A DNA stretch of 64,000 nt from Tritrichomonas musculus (GCA_039105265.1 JAPFFF010000005.1:1969501-2033500); one strand, 5' to 3'; numbered from the stretch's first letter, positions 1 through 11,300 are shown. The notes: generated by a model not told the origin, from the sequence alone. Made by a program: numbers and translations.

Positions 1-409
1 TCAGCAACCTCAGCAGCCACCTCAATCAGATGAAAAAGAAGCTCCATCTATGCCAGTTTTTGTTCCAAACAATCAAAGAAAATGCCTTTTAACTCTTCCA
101 AAATCACTTCAAGGACTTGGTAATAATTTTGATTATTCAAATTCATTTTTATCAACAATGAAAGATATGCAATTGAGACAAATGCAAGCACAAGCTCAAA
201 TGCAAGCTCAAGCACAAGCACAAGCTCAAATGCAGCAACAAGGAAATTATGGACAAATTCCACAATTCTATCAATATCCAAATTTTGCCTATAACGTTCA
301 ACAGACACCAAATCGCGCTATATCGCCATCACAGATTCAAATTCCACAAAGCCAAACTCCTCCAGGATTTCCAGGATATCCACCTGGAATGAATCCACCC
401 GGATTTTAA
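1..409 (+). CDS. Gln/Pro-rich protein, C-terminal part (partial)
   Basis: The frame is open from the first complete codon at base 2 to a TAA at 407-409, so this is the 3' end of a gene that begins before the window. The visible 135 residues are low in complexity. They start with a Gln/Pro run, continue with a short non-repetitive stretch (VPNNQRKCLLTLPKSL), then a QAQAQMQAQ-type Gln/Ala/Met tract, and end in a Pro/Gly/Phe tail (PPGFPGYPPGMNPPGF). Such tails are common in RNA-binding and transcription-associated proteins, but no domain is visible here and no function is assigned. An opposite-strand frame over the same bases is a shadow of the repeat. Confidence 0.75.
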   Translation, partial: QQPQQPPQSDEKEAPSMPVFVPNNQRKCLLTLPKSLQGLGNNFDYSNSFLSTMKDMQLRQMQAQAQMQAQAQAQAQMQQQGNYGQIPQFYQYPNFAYNVQQTPNRAISPSQIQIPQSQTPPGFPGYPPGMNPPGF

Positions 410-1789
410 TGCTCTTGGCTTTGGGGTATCATAAGTAATAAAATGCTTATATATTATATTTTTATAGCTTTTATATTCTTATTCCTCTATAGTTTTTTTA
501 TTATTTATTTATTTATTGTAGATTATCGCTTTTTGTCCTATACTAATTAAACAAAAGAACTTCATCTATACCAAAAAACATAGGGAGAGATATTCACGTT
601 AAGTGACTTAACGGTCATTTATAACGTAACTACTATTAATTGCATTAAACTTGTGCAAAGCCCTGGACAATAAAACTTTTCAAGTACAACCGCAGGACTT
701 AGGACTTTGTCAGGACCATTTTTTTTTAAAGAAAAAAATTGACATATTAAATTTTATTGAAAAAAAATTATACTTTCAACTTTTCCTTTTAATATGGATT
801 TTTTAAAAATCTATAAATATATAAATAAAAAAAGATTGTTCACTTAATATTTTGCTGTTTTTATAACTTATATATTATGTTATCCGTTATAATGAGAATT
901 AAAAACTTTCGGGCAGAATTAAATGATCAACATATAATTATTTTAATATTTTAATAAAAGCATATTTTAAACAAAAATTGTAAGTTTTTAATCAACAAAA
1001 AAAAAAGACAATCTTTTTTTTCTTCCCCACTTTTTGAATGGTTTTTCAATGCATGAGAAGCTACTCATGGAAAGTAAAAAACCGCCATCTTAAGGTAAAA
1101 TTTAACTTACTCTGTTAAGAAAATTAACCAAAAAAATCGTAAATTTAAATTTTTCGTTAAAATTATAACTATTTGCTTTTTTTGATATAATTTTTTTTTA
1201 TTTTTCATAATTTTTCAGGAATATACGCACCAGTGATCACCACGGGGCTGCGCGAAGCCGAACCAGTTTCCTTGAATTGCTGGATGAATCGGGAAGCTAT
1301 TTGAACTATATATTTATGCATTATTTAGCAAAAATTGAAAAAAAAAGTATTAAAAAAGTATTCAAAAAGTTTAAAAGTTTTCAAAAAGTGGTGTAGAAAA
1401 ATACGATTACCCATATCAGCATATTAACAGATATGATTTTAATTTTATGCGCCCAATTTCGAATAAAAGCTTTTTTAATAAGAGGCTTTTATTTTCTTAA
1501 CAAAAAATTGCTTTTTTGTAATTTAAATTTGATAATCAAATTTTGATATATAGTTGGTTGACAATAGAATTTGAAAGCGGTACCTACCCGACCCCTTTTG
1601 ACAGGTCTTTAACGGGTAGGGTCATTTTTTACCTGGGTAAGAAATTACCATTTTACCTAAAGGTAAAATTTACACGGCCATTTATAAAGATGGTAAATGA
1701 GTAATATTTTCTGGAAAGGCTTGCTAGTTACCTAACCAGCAAGGTGCCCACTTTTTGATAACAAATACACTTCATCCACTTTTTTGAGA
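410..1789. other. Intergenic stretch before the Polinton fossil
   Basis: This stretch has no gene. It is very AT-rich except for two islets, at about 600-720 and 1215-1310. A 17-bp palindrome with a one-base centre lies at 597-613 (arms CGTTAAGT/ACTTAACG). The second islet carries a transposase-like relic, listed separately. At about 1718-1740 there is an imperfect palindrome (TTGCTAGTTACC/TAACCAGCAA), and at about 1652-1672 a TTTTACCT/AGGTAAAA hairpin. The left boundary of the Polinton could not be placed exactly and may lie in here. Confidence 0.5.
1205..1321 (-). pseudogene. Possible DNA-transposase relic (HTH region)
   Basis: A GC-richer islet in an AT-rich desert. On the minus strand it reads as a 38-residue ATG-started frame containing RFIQQFKETGSASRSPVV. 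This resembles the end of the helix-turn-helix region and linker of Tc1/mariner-type transposases, where runs such as RFxETGSVxxRP are typical. No DDE/D catalytic domain is seen nearby and the frame ends after 38 codons, so at best this is a short relic. The plus strand also has open frames across the islet, so the coding strand is not certain. Confidence 0.3.
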
Positions 1790-1847
1790 AAAACTATTTT
1801 CAAAACATGCTAAGGATTTTCGTGAATTTTGGAAGACGGAAGATGCG

Positions 1848-4800
1848 TTGAGGAACAAGAAAAGAGTTGAAGCTATGGAAATCATGAATACTACACCAAA
1901 AGAAATCAATGAAAGGAATAAGATAACGTTTGAAGAATGGAAAGCAAATAAGGGTAAACAAAAGCAGTTAGTTGATGATATCATGGAAAGATTGGATTTA
2001 AGTCCATACAATTGGGAAATCAATTACGAATCACTCAACAATGAAGGTAGACGATTGTTGTTTCCGAGATTGAAGGAGTTCTTTGAAGATACAATTGCGA
2101 AGTTTCCGATAATACAGATGTATAAGATTCAATTTAATGTTAATGGTGTATGGAAGTCGTTACCGTTATAGCCAGATACATTCAATAAATTGATGGACAA
2201 CTTTACGGAAGAGAATTTTGTGTTTGATCTTGAAAGTAAGGCTCCAGAATTTTTCTATGAGAATGGCGGTGAAGAGTTGCCAACATGGTCGTTATGTTCA
2301 GCACTTAAGTTCTGTTTGGTTGAGAACAAGAGTGGAAATAACGAAAGAGGTGGTTCTTTCTTTCAATATCTGACAAAGGAGACGGTTCCAAAGAGGATAG
2401 TTGAATATCTCAAGAGGTTGCAGATATTTGATTCGTTGGTGGATGGAAAGGGTTAGCAGAGAAGAGAATTAGATGATTGTTGCTTTGTGTATGCGTTAGA
2501 GCAGACCGGATGTTACGATATGGTTACGTTGGACAAGATACGTTTGAGGATTCGAAATAGATATTTATCTCAGAGTTCGATTAATGAATTGTGTATGGAA
2601 TTCGGTATACATATCAAGTTAACGTACATTGATGATGAATCATTGGGTAAAAACAAGAAGCAATCGGTAAAATCAACTAGTGAAGGTAAACGTAAATGTT
2701 ACAAGGGTGTTGACGAAGCGGAACCAAATAGAACACATCACTTTAACATATATCAGAAACATTACTTTCTTGAGGAGGTGACGGAGTTCAGTACGTATTA
2801 CATTAAGCATTTAAGTGAGTGTGACGATGATAAATACAATAAGGAATGTAAATCATTGGTGAACAGGTGGTAAATACATATCATCTTCGAATTTAGTTAG
2901 AGAATTGTTTAGGCAAAATTACTTTTGACCAATCACTTACGGACAGAATATTGTTATGAATACGGTTTTCTATAATGATTTACTTAATGAAGAGATAACG
3001 GATCTCAATTACAATTCCAAATATTGTACTCGTTTGATGGCTCCATTTGAGAAGAAACCAGTTAAGGGTGAACTAATGAAAGTACCACCTACGTACTGGT
3101 ATGCGGACTTTGAAGCTGATACTTCAGATGAGTGCCATAGACCATTCATGTGCGTGTTGCATAAGGATAACGGGAAGATTAAGAAAGAGTTTAGAGGTGA
3201 AGATTGCGATAAAGATCTATTGAACTATTTACCTGATGGTGCTGTGGTATACTTTCATAACTTGGCTTATGATATCAGGATGATTCGTCCAACGGGTACG
3301 TATGAGGATAAGGTTAAGGTTGGAAATAAGAAGGTCAAGAAGAATATGTATAACGGTATCATTAAATCAATCATTAAAGGTACGAAGACGATGATGGCTG
3401 ATGTAAGGTTTAATGGAAAGGTAATTCATTTCAAGGATACACTTCAGGTATTATCATGTAAGTTGTCAGAGTTACCAAAGATGTTTGACATTAAAGGTAT
3501 CAAGAAAGAGTTGTTTCTGTATAACTATTATACTTTGGATAGGTTGAATAGAGGTGCTGTTGGTGTGATTTCGGAAGCGGGATTGTTTGAGGTAGAAACA
3601 TGGACAGATGAGCAGATGAATGTATTTAAGGAGAACGTAGATGGTATCGATGGATGTAGGATTGATGATGACAAGTTTGATATGTTGAATTATTGTTCAT
3701 TTTATTGTCAGCAAGATGTGAATATTTTGAGAGAAGGCTTTAATAAATTCAGGAATGGTTTCATTGAGGATTTCGATATTGATTAAGTTCATTTCGATAT
3801 CGTCTTTGGCTAATGAAGTGTTTAAGAAAAAGGTGGAGTCGTTAGATAGTTTTGCTCAAGGGATATATATGGAGGTAGATTCATGATGGCGTACAATAAG
3901 AAATGGCATACAACGGTACCTTCATGTGATTTCGATGCGGTTAATTTATATCCATCAGCAATGGCGAGATTGTATACAGTTGAAGGGAGACCGATAGTGA
4001 TAACAGAAGATAAACTCAATTACGAATTTCTTTCACAGCAGTCGGCATATGTTGTCGATATTGAGATAACGAAAGTGAATAAACATTATCCGTTTCTGTT
4101 GATTGTTAGGAAGGTTGAAGGTTTGAATTTGAAGGATGATAATTTGAAGGATGGAGAAGTTGTTAAGATGACAGTCGATAACATCATGCTTGAGGATTTG
4201 ATTAAGTTTCAAGAGATAGAGTTCAAGTTAGTGAGAGGGTACTATTGGAATGGCAAGAAAGATTACACGATTCAGAAAGAGATAAGGAATATCTTTAGCA
4301 AACGTTTGGAATATAAGAAGAGTGGTAGTCCTTTACAACAACTCTATAAGTTGATCATGAATTCTTGCTATGGGAAGACGATTGAGAGACCAATTGAGAG
4401 AGATTTTAAGAATTTCCATGAAGGGGAGGAGTTAGATAGATATTGGAAGAAGAACTATTACAAAATCGTTGAAGATAATAGTCTTAAAGGTGCTAATAAT
4501 CATGCAGTGAAGACGTTGAAACCAATTGATAAACATTTTAACTTTTCGTTATTGGGTATTCAAGTATTGTCTATGTCAAAGAGAATCATGAATGAAGTTA
4601 TGTGTTTGGCTTTCGATATCGGTTGTTGTATATACTATCAGGATACTGATTCATTTATGATTAAGCTTTCTAATATTGAGATTCTCGAAAAAGGTTTTAT
4701 AGAAAAATACAATCGTGAGCTCATTGGTACTAACTTAGGAAACTTCCATTGTGACTTTCCGTCAATTAATGGTCATGATGAAATGCCTTTTTCTGTTGAA

Positions 4801-6030
4801 GCTTACTTCCTCATTAAGAAGATGTATGTACATAAAATTACTGATTCCTCAAATGAAATCGATTATGTTATTCGTGGAAAGGGTTTGACTCAGAAATCCA
4901 TTCAATATGCGTTTAGGGATAAACTGTTCAATGGTAATGTGATGGAGTTGTATAAGCATTTGTATGAGGGGAATGAGTATACGTTTGATTTAACGAAAGG
5001 TCAACCTTGTTTCTCAATGAACAAAGACATGACTGTTTCAACATTGAAGAAGTTTGAGAAGAAAATCAAAGTGACATATGAAGGGGGTGATGTTGAATGG
5101 TATGGTAAACAGCAGAAAGTTAATGGTGACGATTATGATATTGCTAAGAGTTTGTGTTTAACGTCCAATGTTGATGGATTGTTGGATATTGATGAAAGCA
5201 TGATAGATCCATTGTTGGATGATCATGAATTGATGAGTTGTTTGATTGGATCGTTAAGAGAATCGGTTAAGGATAGCCCATTGAGGAAACATTTTGAGAA
5301 TCATTTCATGAGGACGTTTAACAATCTCAAATATGGCGTTTGCGATAAGTTCTTGAGTAATCAGACAGGGATTTTGTGGTTTAGGGGTCTCTCTGATGAT
5401 GATCGTAAGAAGATCCGAGAGAGAATCATGAGTAAGTTGTCCATAGATGATATTGTTGTTAGGTCAGGTAGTAGTGGATTACATGTATATGTCAATAACG
5501 ATTTCGATGAATTGTACAAGAATGCTTACATTAATTGTTATGCATGTGATGAGTATGAGATTGATTACATTGCTGCTGTTAAGGAAGATAAGCAAGCAGG
5601 TGTGATGTTACCTGATTCATTCAATGCAAATGGTAAATATTAGTTCGTTAGGGGTAGTTTCGAATCAGTCATTAAGAGATCAGCTAAGGATATGTTGAAA
5701 GATTTAGAGTTGACGTTGAAGTTAGATGTAAAGCAAAGGGGTACATTTGATGATTCGTTTAACGAACCTATTGAGTATCTCAGTGAGGATGATGAGATGA
5801 AATTAGTTAATGGTTTGACGGGTATGGAAGTTCATAACTATGCATCAAAGATTGATGAGAGGTTGTCATTAATACCATTGTTTTGTGCTATCAATTGTCT
5901 ATCATCAACAAATCGTGAGAAGGCTTATGATATAGTTTTGAGTAAATGTAACTTGAGTTGTAAAGCAATGATGAACTTCAATGAGGTGAAGGATAACTGT
6001 TTGGTAAGCATACACACATTAACGTTTTGA
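1848..6030 (+). pseudogene. Protein-primed DNA polymerase B, Polinton type (broken)
   Basis: Part of the Polinton fossil. The order of parts matches a protein-primed family B polymerase. An N-terminal region of unclear function covers about 1.85-2.9 kb. A 3'-5' exonuclease region covers about 3.0-3.8 kb, with recognisable Exo I (FEAD context), Exo II (FHNLAYD) and Exo III (YCQQDVN) segments. The polymerase palm and fingers cover about 3.9-5.6 kb, with motif A (LYPSAM), motif B (NSCYGKT) and motif C (YQDTDS). A further tail runs to about 6.03 kb. In an intact element this enzyme copies the element's DNA using a terminal protein as primer. The copy is broken, with about five interruptions, and is treated as a fossil. 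Confidence 0.8.
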
Positions 6031-6240
6031 GAAAAATAATTCGTTTATATAACAATAGATATTACGTTAAAGAATCCATTTAGAGGGATATCGTTTAAAT
6101 GATTGTTGAGACCTTATATCGAGGTATCAATTGAGTTCTATTTTTGTCATCTTTGACTTCGTAAAGGCCATTCTTGAAACCAACTATTTGATGATTTCCT
6201 GGTTGTATTATTGATAGAACTTATGGGTATACATTTCGTA

Positions 6241-6948
6241 CTAGTCTTCAATTGGTTTGGTTGTGTGAGGCCATCTATGAGTTACTTTAATGAATTCATC
6301 GAGAATTAGAAGCTTATTATGATTGTAAACGACATATTCATTGAGTTTTTCGTTAAAGGTATTGGTTAGTTTGGGCCGAGTTGAGTGTTGAGCTGAGGAC
6401 TTCTTAGACGACCAATTCTGAAGGTATTCATTCCAGAGAATGTCTTTATCGAATTGGCTTAGATGTGAAATATGTTCATAATTGTCAAACACTGATCGAA
6501 ATGATTTACGTTTATTGTTCTTTACTTTGTCGTCAATTAATTGTCTGGAAAGACGTAGAGTTGATTGTCGGTTTTGTTCGATTTGATGTTGGATGGATTC
6601 GATTTTGGATTTGATTCTATTTGATTCTTTGATGACTGTTTTGAATAGTGTGACTGAATGAACTGAAATGAAGTTGTTTAGAGTTACTTCGTCAATGGGT
6701 GGAGGTGGAGAGTTTGGTATATGATTATGGAATAGTGTGTACCAATTATGGATGTTTGAGATGATGAATGATTGGCATTTAGAATGATCCGATAAGATGT
6801 CGTTAATGAATGGTAGATCAGATTCATCAGGTTTACATGGTCGGTGGAATATTAACTTTCCATGGTAGATTGCGTTCTGGTATCCTTTGATTCTATCTTT
6901 GAGGTATTCACAAATACGTTCATCGTTTTGAAATAAGATTTGGTTCAT
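6241..6948 (-). CDS. Polinton-associated protein of unknown function
   Basis: A 235-residue frame with an ATG start, convergent with the polymerase and of the same GC-richer composition, so it most likely belongs to the Polinton fossil. The protein is polar and mostly helical in character, with a basic middle (KNNKRKSFRS) and a PPPP stretch near residue 85. I see no integrase, protease, ATPase or capsid signature. It could be one of the poorly characterised accessory proteins of trichomonad Mavericks. Whether it is still expressed cannot be told. Confidence 0.5.
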   Translation of the reverse strand: MNQILFQNDERICEYLKDRIKGYQNAIYHGKLIFHRPCKPDESDLPFINDILSDHSKCQSFIISNIHNWYTLFHNHIPNSPPPPIDEVTLNNFISVHSVTLFKTVIKESNRIKSKIESIQHQIEQNRQSTLRLSRQLIDDKVKNNKRKSFRSVFDNYEHISHLSQFDKDILWNEYLQNWSSKKSSAQHSTRPKLTNTFNEKLNEYVVYNHNKLLILDEFIKVTHRWPHTTKPIED

Positions 6949-7780
6949 TTAGGATGATATTAGATTAAACTATAGATGATAATTATTTAATGAAAGAAGG
7001 ACCTGTCAAGTATTATATGAATTTTTTATCAAGATATTTCAATTGTATTTTTATTTGATTAATTGGTCAGGCTATTCAAAATAACATATTTTTAAAATTT
7101 ATTTTTACACATATTTAAACGATGATTATGAAATGTAACATATTTTTATTTGTTTTTAATGGTACTTAAATTTACTAACAATTATTTTCAGCTTATTAAG
7201 AAACTGGCACACAAAATATTCTTAATATGTGTAAGCCATCCAAGACTTTTTCCAGTTATTTTATATTTAGATAGATTTTTAATAGCTACATATAATTTAC
7301 TATTTAAAAAATCAAAATCATCAAAGGTGAATTAGATAATCGCATTTTATTTTCCATAAAAAATAATTTGGGTAAAAAATGGTCATTTTGAATTTTTTGA
7401 TTTTATAAATGGCGGAACCTCATTTTAAATAATATTCCCTATTCTTATAATATATTTTAAAGCAAAAATATTGAGTTTGATCGTTTAAAATTAATTTTCT
7501 AACCGCCGAAAATTGAATCATTCCGTTTATTAATTCAACTTTTTGAATTCATTTTTCAAACTAAACTTTATCTTTGAAGTTATGTTCAAACAAAATATAT
7601 CATTTTATTGAGCATTAAAAGAAGAAATCGAATATTACAAAATAAAAAGTTAGAAAAGATCATGTATCGAAAAAACTTAAAAATAATTATTATATTAACT
7701 TTTTTGGACTAACTACAAAGTAATTATAAATATTTATGTTTTATAATGTATAATGCATATGTATAAAATCAAATAGTATT

Positions 7781-7992
7781 AGTAGTTTTGAAGGATATCT
7801 CTTACGAAGAGAGATCTATTAGTATGTGAAGTCAAAAAAAACTCGATGAATATTAAGTTTTTTGATTGGTTTCAATGACCAATTTAAAGATTATTAAATG
7901 GGTAAGAAAATTTATTAAAATCACCAAATAAAACCTAAAATTCGAAGAGATTTTGAAACTTTTTGAGGTCAAAAAAAGAGTGTCCCACCCAT
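7781..7992 (+). repeat. Direct repeat, copy 1 (about 212 bp)
   Basis: This copy is about 92% identical by eye to 8080-8290 and starts AGTAGTTTTGAAGGATATCT. It contains an ATCTCTTACGAAGAGAGAT hairpin near its start and ends in a GC-richer GTCCCACCCAT. The differences are scattered substitutions plus one single-base indel. The two copies are 299 bp apart start to start. No open frame or transposase is visible inside. The family is unknown; it may be a short non-autonomous element or a local duplication. Confidence 0.85.
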
Positions 7993-8079
7993 TTCTTAAT
8001 CATTGAAGATTATAATCTTCAAATTGTGATAACAAGTTTATTTTTTAACATTTATTTGAGTCTATTAATATATATATTT

Positions 8080-8290
8080 AGTAGTTTTGAAGGATATCTC
8101 TAACGAAGAGAGATCTATTGGTTTGTGAAGTCAAAAAAACTCGATGAATATTATGTTTTTTGGTTTGCTTCAATGACCATTTTAAAGATTAACAAATGGA
8201 TAAGAAAATTTATTAAAATCACCAAATAAAAGCTAAAATTCGAAGAGATATTGAAACTTTTTGAGGACAAAAAAAGAGTATCCCACCCAT
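8080..8290 (+). repeat. Direct repeat, copy 2 (about 211 bp)
   Basis: Second copy of the repeat at 7781-7992, in the same orientation, separated from it by 87 bp of unrelated AT-rich DNA. Both copies end in CCCACCCAT, and similarity stops abruptly on both sides. The unit is therefore well bounded and is not part of a longer tandem array. Confidence 0.85.
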
Positions 8291-8832
8291 ATTTGTTTTA
8301 ATGATGTTGGAAATAATATCAAATTAAAAGAAAATTTTGCCAAAATAAGAATAATCAAAATTTATTTATATCAAAATAAGTTTTGGTGTGTTAAAAAAAA
8401 GATTTGAATACCAAAATTTTATATTTTAAATCTTATTTTTTTTTTGAATAGTTTATATTAAATAAACTTTTCAAAAATATTAAAAATTAAAATGCAAAAA
8501 AAACGCGATATATTGAATATTTTCAACTAAAAATCAAAAATAATATTTTAATACTAATGTTAAATATTATATATCAAAATCAATGGAAAATATTATTTTT
8601 AATAGCGCCTACACTTTTTTTCTATATTTTCTTTGTTTTTGAAAATAAAAATATATATTTATATTAATATTTCATATAACTGAACTAAATTTAATATAAA
8701 ATAATTTTTAAAAATTATTTAGTTTTGGAGATATAAAAAAAATCACTCAAAAATTTTATGAATTGAATGTAGAGGGGGGTAATTGAATTTTTTTAAATTA
8801 TTTTTCGTTCTTTTTTATAAATATATTTTGAA

Positions 8833-9867
8833 ATGCGAAAAGCTAGCAAACCAATCAAGCCTATGCCAATAATTCACACCCAGTCTGATAATAGCCAAGA
8901 TCCTGAAGTTCAACAAATCATCTCATCTTTGCCTGTTACTATCAATGGCTACTTATTTGAAGAGGTTATAGGTACTGGTAGCTATGGAGTTGTTTTTAAG
9001 GTATATCATTATGGCTATAAGCGCGTATTTGCTGGAAAGATGCTTTATTTAAAAGATGATAAAACAACCCAAGAACACGTTGAATCTGAAATTAATATTT
9101 TGACGCATCTTATGCATCCAAACATTATCAAAATTTATGAATATTTTCGATATAAAAGCAGATTAATTATGATATTTCAATATTGCCAAAATGGAACTTT
9201 GAAAAACTTGATCCATTCTGGATTTGGTATTCAACGCGATTTAATTTTTCCATTCATGAAACAAATGACTGATGCACTCGCTTATTTGCACGAAAATGAA
9301 ATAGCTCATCTTGATATTAAGACTACTAATGTCTTTGTTGATAATTTTATGCGGCCTCTTTTAGCAGATTTTGGCTTATCATGCCATAACGACGGAGTAG
9401 AGCAAATGAATTCATATTCTGGTTCAGTAATTTATCGTTCACCAGAGATGATTCAGCAAATTCCATATGATCCATTTAAAGCAGATGTTTGGGCGCTTGG
9501 AGTAACTTTTTTCATGATGGTAACAGGCAATAGTCCATGGCAAATGTATAATATCGAATCGTTGAAAAAATCAATTATCAATAATCAATATGAAATGCCC
9601 GAAACTGTGGATCCAGATGTTGCAGATGTTATACGAAGAATGCTTGTTATTGATCCAGTTATGAGACCATCCATATCAGAAATTGCGCAATTGCCATTTT
9701 TTCAGAAATTACAAGAGCAATCAAAATCGTCGAAAAATGTCTGCGCGATTAGCCGTCAAATGTCTCAAAATAGATGTTTAAAGCTAATGTCAATTACAAA
9801 GAAAAATCACCATTATTCTGCTAGTTCTTTAGATGTTTTTAATACTGCGTTCAAAACAGAAGTTTAA
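8833..9867 (+). CDS. Serine/threonine protein kinase
   Basis: A 344-residue protein with a complete kinase domain at about residues 40-295 and short tails. The catalytic elements are all present: glycine loop GTGSYGVV (47-54), the ATP lysine K69, a likely alpha-C glutamate E86, catalytic loop HLDIKTTN (D161, K163, N166), DFG at 179-181, SPE in place of APE at 203-205, and DVWALG at 218-223. The arginine of HRD is replaced by Leu, so activation-loop phosphorylation may matter less than in RD kinases. It most resembles CAMK/NEK-like eukaryotic kinases, but the subfamily is not clear. A ruined Sel1-repeat gene lies just downstream on the same strand. Confidence 0.9.
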   Translation: MRKASKPIKPMPIIHTQSDNSQDPEVQQIISSLPVTINGYLFEEVIGTGSYGVVFKVYHYGYKRVFAGKMLYLKDDKTTQEHVESEINILTHLMHPNIIKIYEYFRYKSRLIMIFQYCQNGTLKNLIHSGFGIQRDLIFPFMKQMTDALAYLHENEIAHLDIKTTNVFVDNFMRPLLADFGLSCHNDGVEQMNSYSGSVIYRSPEMIQQIPYDPFKADVWALGVTFFMMVTGNSPWQMYNIESLKKSIINNQYEMPETVDPDVADVIRRMLVIDPVMRPSISEIAQLPFFQKLQEQSKSSKNVCAISRQMSQNRCLKLMSITKKNHHYSASSLDVFNTAFKTEV

Positions 9868-10084
9868 TTTATTGTATTTTTATTTATAATAATTGATATT
9901 TAATATATCAAACAAATGTAATATATTGATTGAAAAAAAAATGTGCATTCACATCATTTTTTCTTATTTATGCATAAGAAAATGATTTATTAACTTTGTT
10001 TTTATATATTAATAAAAGTAATTTACATGCGAAATGATATTCAATTTTATAATGTAGGTGTTTATACTTTCAATCATATAAGCA

Positions 10085-10935
10085 TTTGTCGAATTTCATT
10101 ATTTCGCACTTGCTGCAAATCAAAATCATTTGAAAGCAAAATTTGGTCTTGGTTTAATTTTTTATGAAGGGAATTATATTCAAAGAGATAAAAAATTTAA
10201 TTCATTATTTCACACTTGTTGCAAATCAAAAATGAGGCTCAAATTAATCTTGGTTTTATTTATAGTGAAGGAATATATTTTCCAAGAGAGATAAATAAAT
10301 CTATTCATTATTACACTCTGGCTGCCAATCTAGATGATCCTTATGCACAAAGCAATCTTGAAAATGTTTATTTCAATGAAATATTTGTTATAAAAGGCAT
10401 AAATAAATCAATTCATTATTTCACACTTGCTGCAAATAAAAATCATTCTTTTGCTCAATTTCGTCTTGGTCTAATTTATGATGAAGGAAAATATGTTACA
10501 AGAAACATAAATAAAGCTATTCATTATTACACACTTGCTGCAGATCAAATCATCCAAAGGCTCAATTTTGTCTTAGATTAATTTATGAGGATGGAAAATA
10601 TGTTCCAGAAACATTAATATAGCAATTCATTATTATTCACTTGCTGCAAATCAAGATGATCCTTATGCACAAAGCAATCTTGGAAATGTTTATTTCTTTG
10701 AAATATTTGCAATAAAAGGCATAAATAAAGCAATTCATTTATTTCACACTTGCTGCAAAATCATCAAAAAGCACAAATTTTTCTGGGAAATCATTAAGAA
10801 AATGGAGGAGATGATCCAAAAGATATGAAAAAAGCTATTCATTATTTCACACTTGCTCCAAATAAAAATGATCCTGAAGCTCAATTTATTCTAGGCGAAA
10901 TCTATTGTAATGGTGATATTGCTCATAAAATTATA
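10085..10935 (+). pseudogene. Sel1-repeat protein, decayed
   Basis: Reading the three plus frames in turn gives about seven or eight recognisable Sel1 repeats of about 36 residues (for example INKSIHYYTLAAN, AQFRLGLIYDEGKYV). They are spread over frames with several shifts and stops. The longest open part is 10216-10581, with about three repeats and no ATG start. The repeats match the Sel1 type used in trichomonad kinase/Sel1 proteins, such as the gene at 49181-51298. The gene lies 220 bp after an intact kinase gene, so it may be the remains of a separate gene or of a C-terminal Sel1 block. A short AT-rich remnant continues to about 11.1 kb without clear repeats. Confidence 0.75.
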
Positions 10936-11300
10936 TATATAAAAAAAAGAAAATATTACAGGATTGTAACAATTAGATTTGAATTCCTCAGAAATATTTG
11001 AAATACATGACCATCTTACTGATGATTGCTTTCTTCATTGTTTTTTGTCAAAAATTTTTGAATCTAATATAGAATCATAACAAGAAGTTTTTATTCAAAA
11101 TCATTCGAAATGAGCAATTATGAAGAAATCGATATGAATATTAATAATGTTTCAATACTTGAATGTAAAAAATCAATTTCTAATTTCTAATTTCAATTTA
11201 AAGATTTAATTTCATAAAAGCTTATTAAAAAGGAAGAGCATAAAAATTAAATAATAATATATATGTTTAGTCATAAAATAATATAATTATAGATGATTGA
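10936..11300. other. Intergenic, no clear feature
   Basis: AT-rich DNA between the Sel1 relic and the 3' end of the amino-acid transporter. Weak coding-like traces may be the last remains of the Sel1 gene. Nothing else is supported. Confidence 0.5.

Larger units (their letters stand above)
1790..6960. mobile_element. Degraded Polinton/Maverick element (fossil)
   Basis: This block is visibly GC-richer than both flanks. It carries a broken protein-primed family B DNA polymerase gene on the plus strand, followed by a convergent frame on the minus strand. Such polymerases in a eukaryotic genome, together with the known abundance of Maverick/Polinton elements in trichomonads, point to this family. 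The usual partners (retroviral-type integrase, packaging ATPase, protease, capsid proteins) are not present, so only about 5 kb of an element that is normally 15-20 kb remains. The polymerase has about five breaks. Long frames and conserved motifs survive, which suggests fairly recent decay. The ends are approximate; no convincing terminal inverted repeats were found. Confidence 0.75.
6961..8832. other. Intergenic stretch with a pair of 212-bp repeats
   Basis: Very AT-rich DNA between the Polinton fossil and a kinase gene. The only structure seen is the direct repeat pair at 7781-7992 and 8080-8290. A 61-codon frame near 7150-7335 begins with a non-ATG codon and is not supported as a gene. 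Confidence 0.6.

Noticed and set aside
1230-1300. GC-rich islet considered as a tRNA or snRNA gene
   Set aside because: No B-box (GGTTCGANNCC), cloverleaf or known snRNA motif could be found on either strand.
1598-7000. Inverted match TTGACAGGTC (about 1599-1608) and GACCTGTCAA (about 7001-7010) flanking the Polinton, as possible terminal repeats
   Set aside because: Only ten bases match and the surrounding bases do not; a 10-bp inverted match between two 1-kb regions is expected by chance.
7150-7335. 61-codon plus-strand frame after the Polinton
   Set aside because: Its first codon is not ATG, and the rest is hydrophobic/Lys sequence expected from AT-rich DNA.
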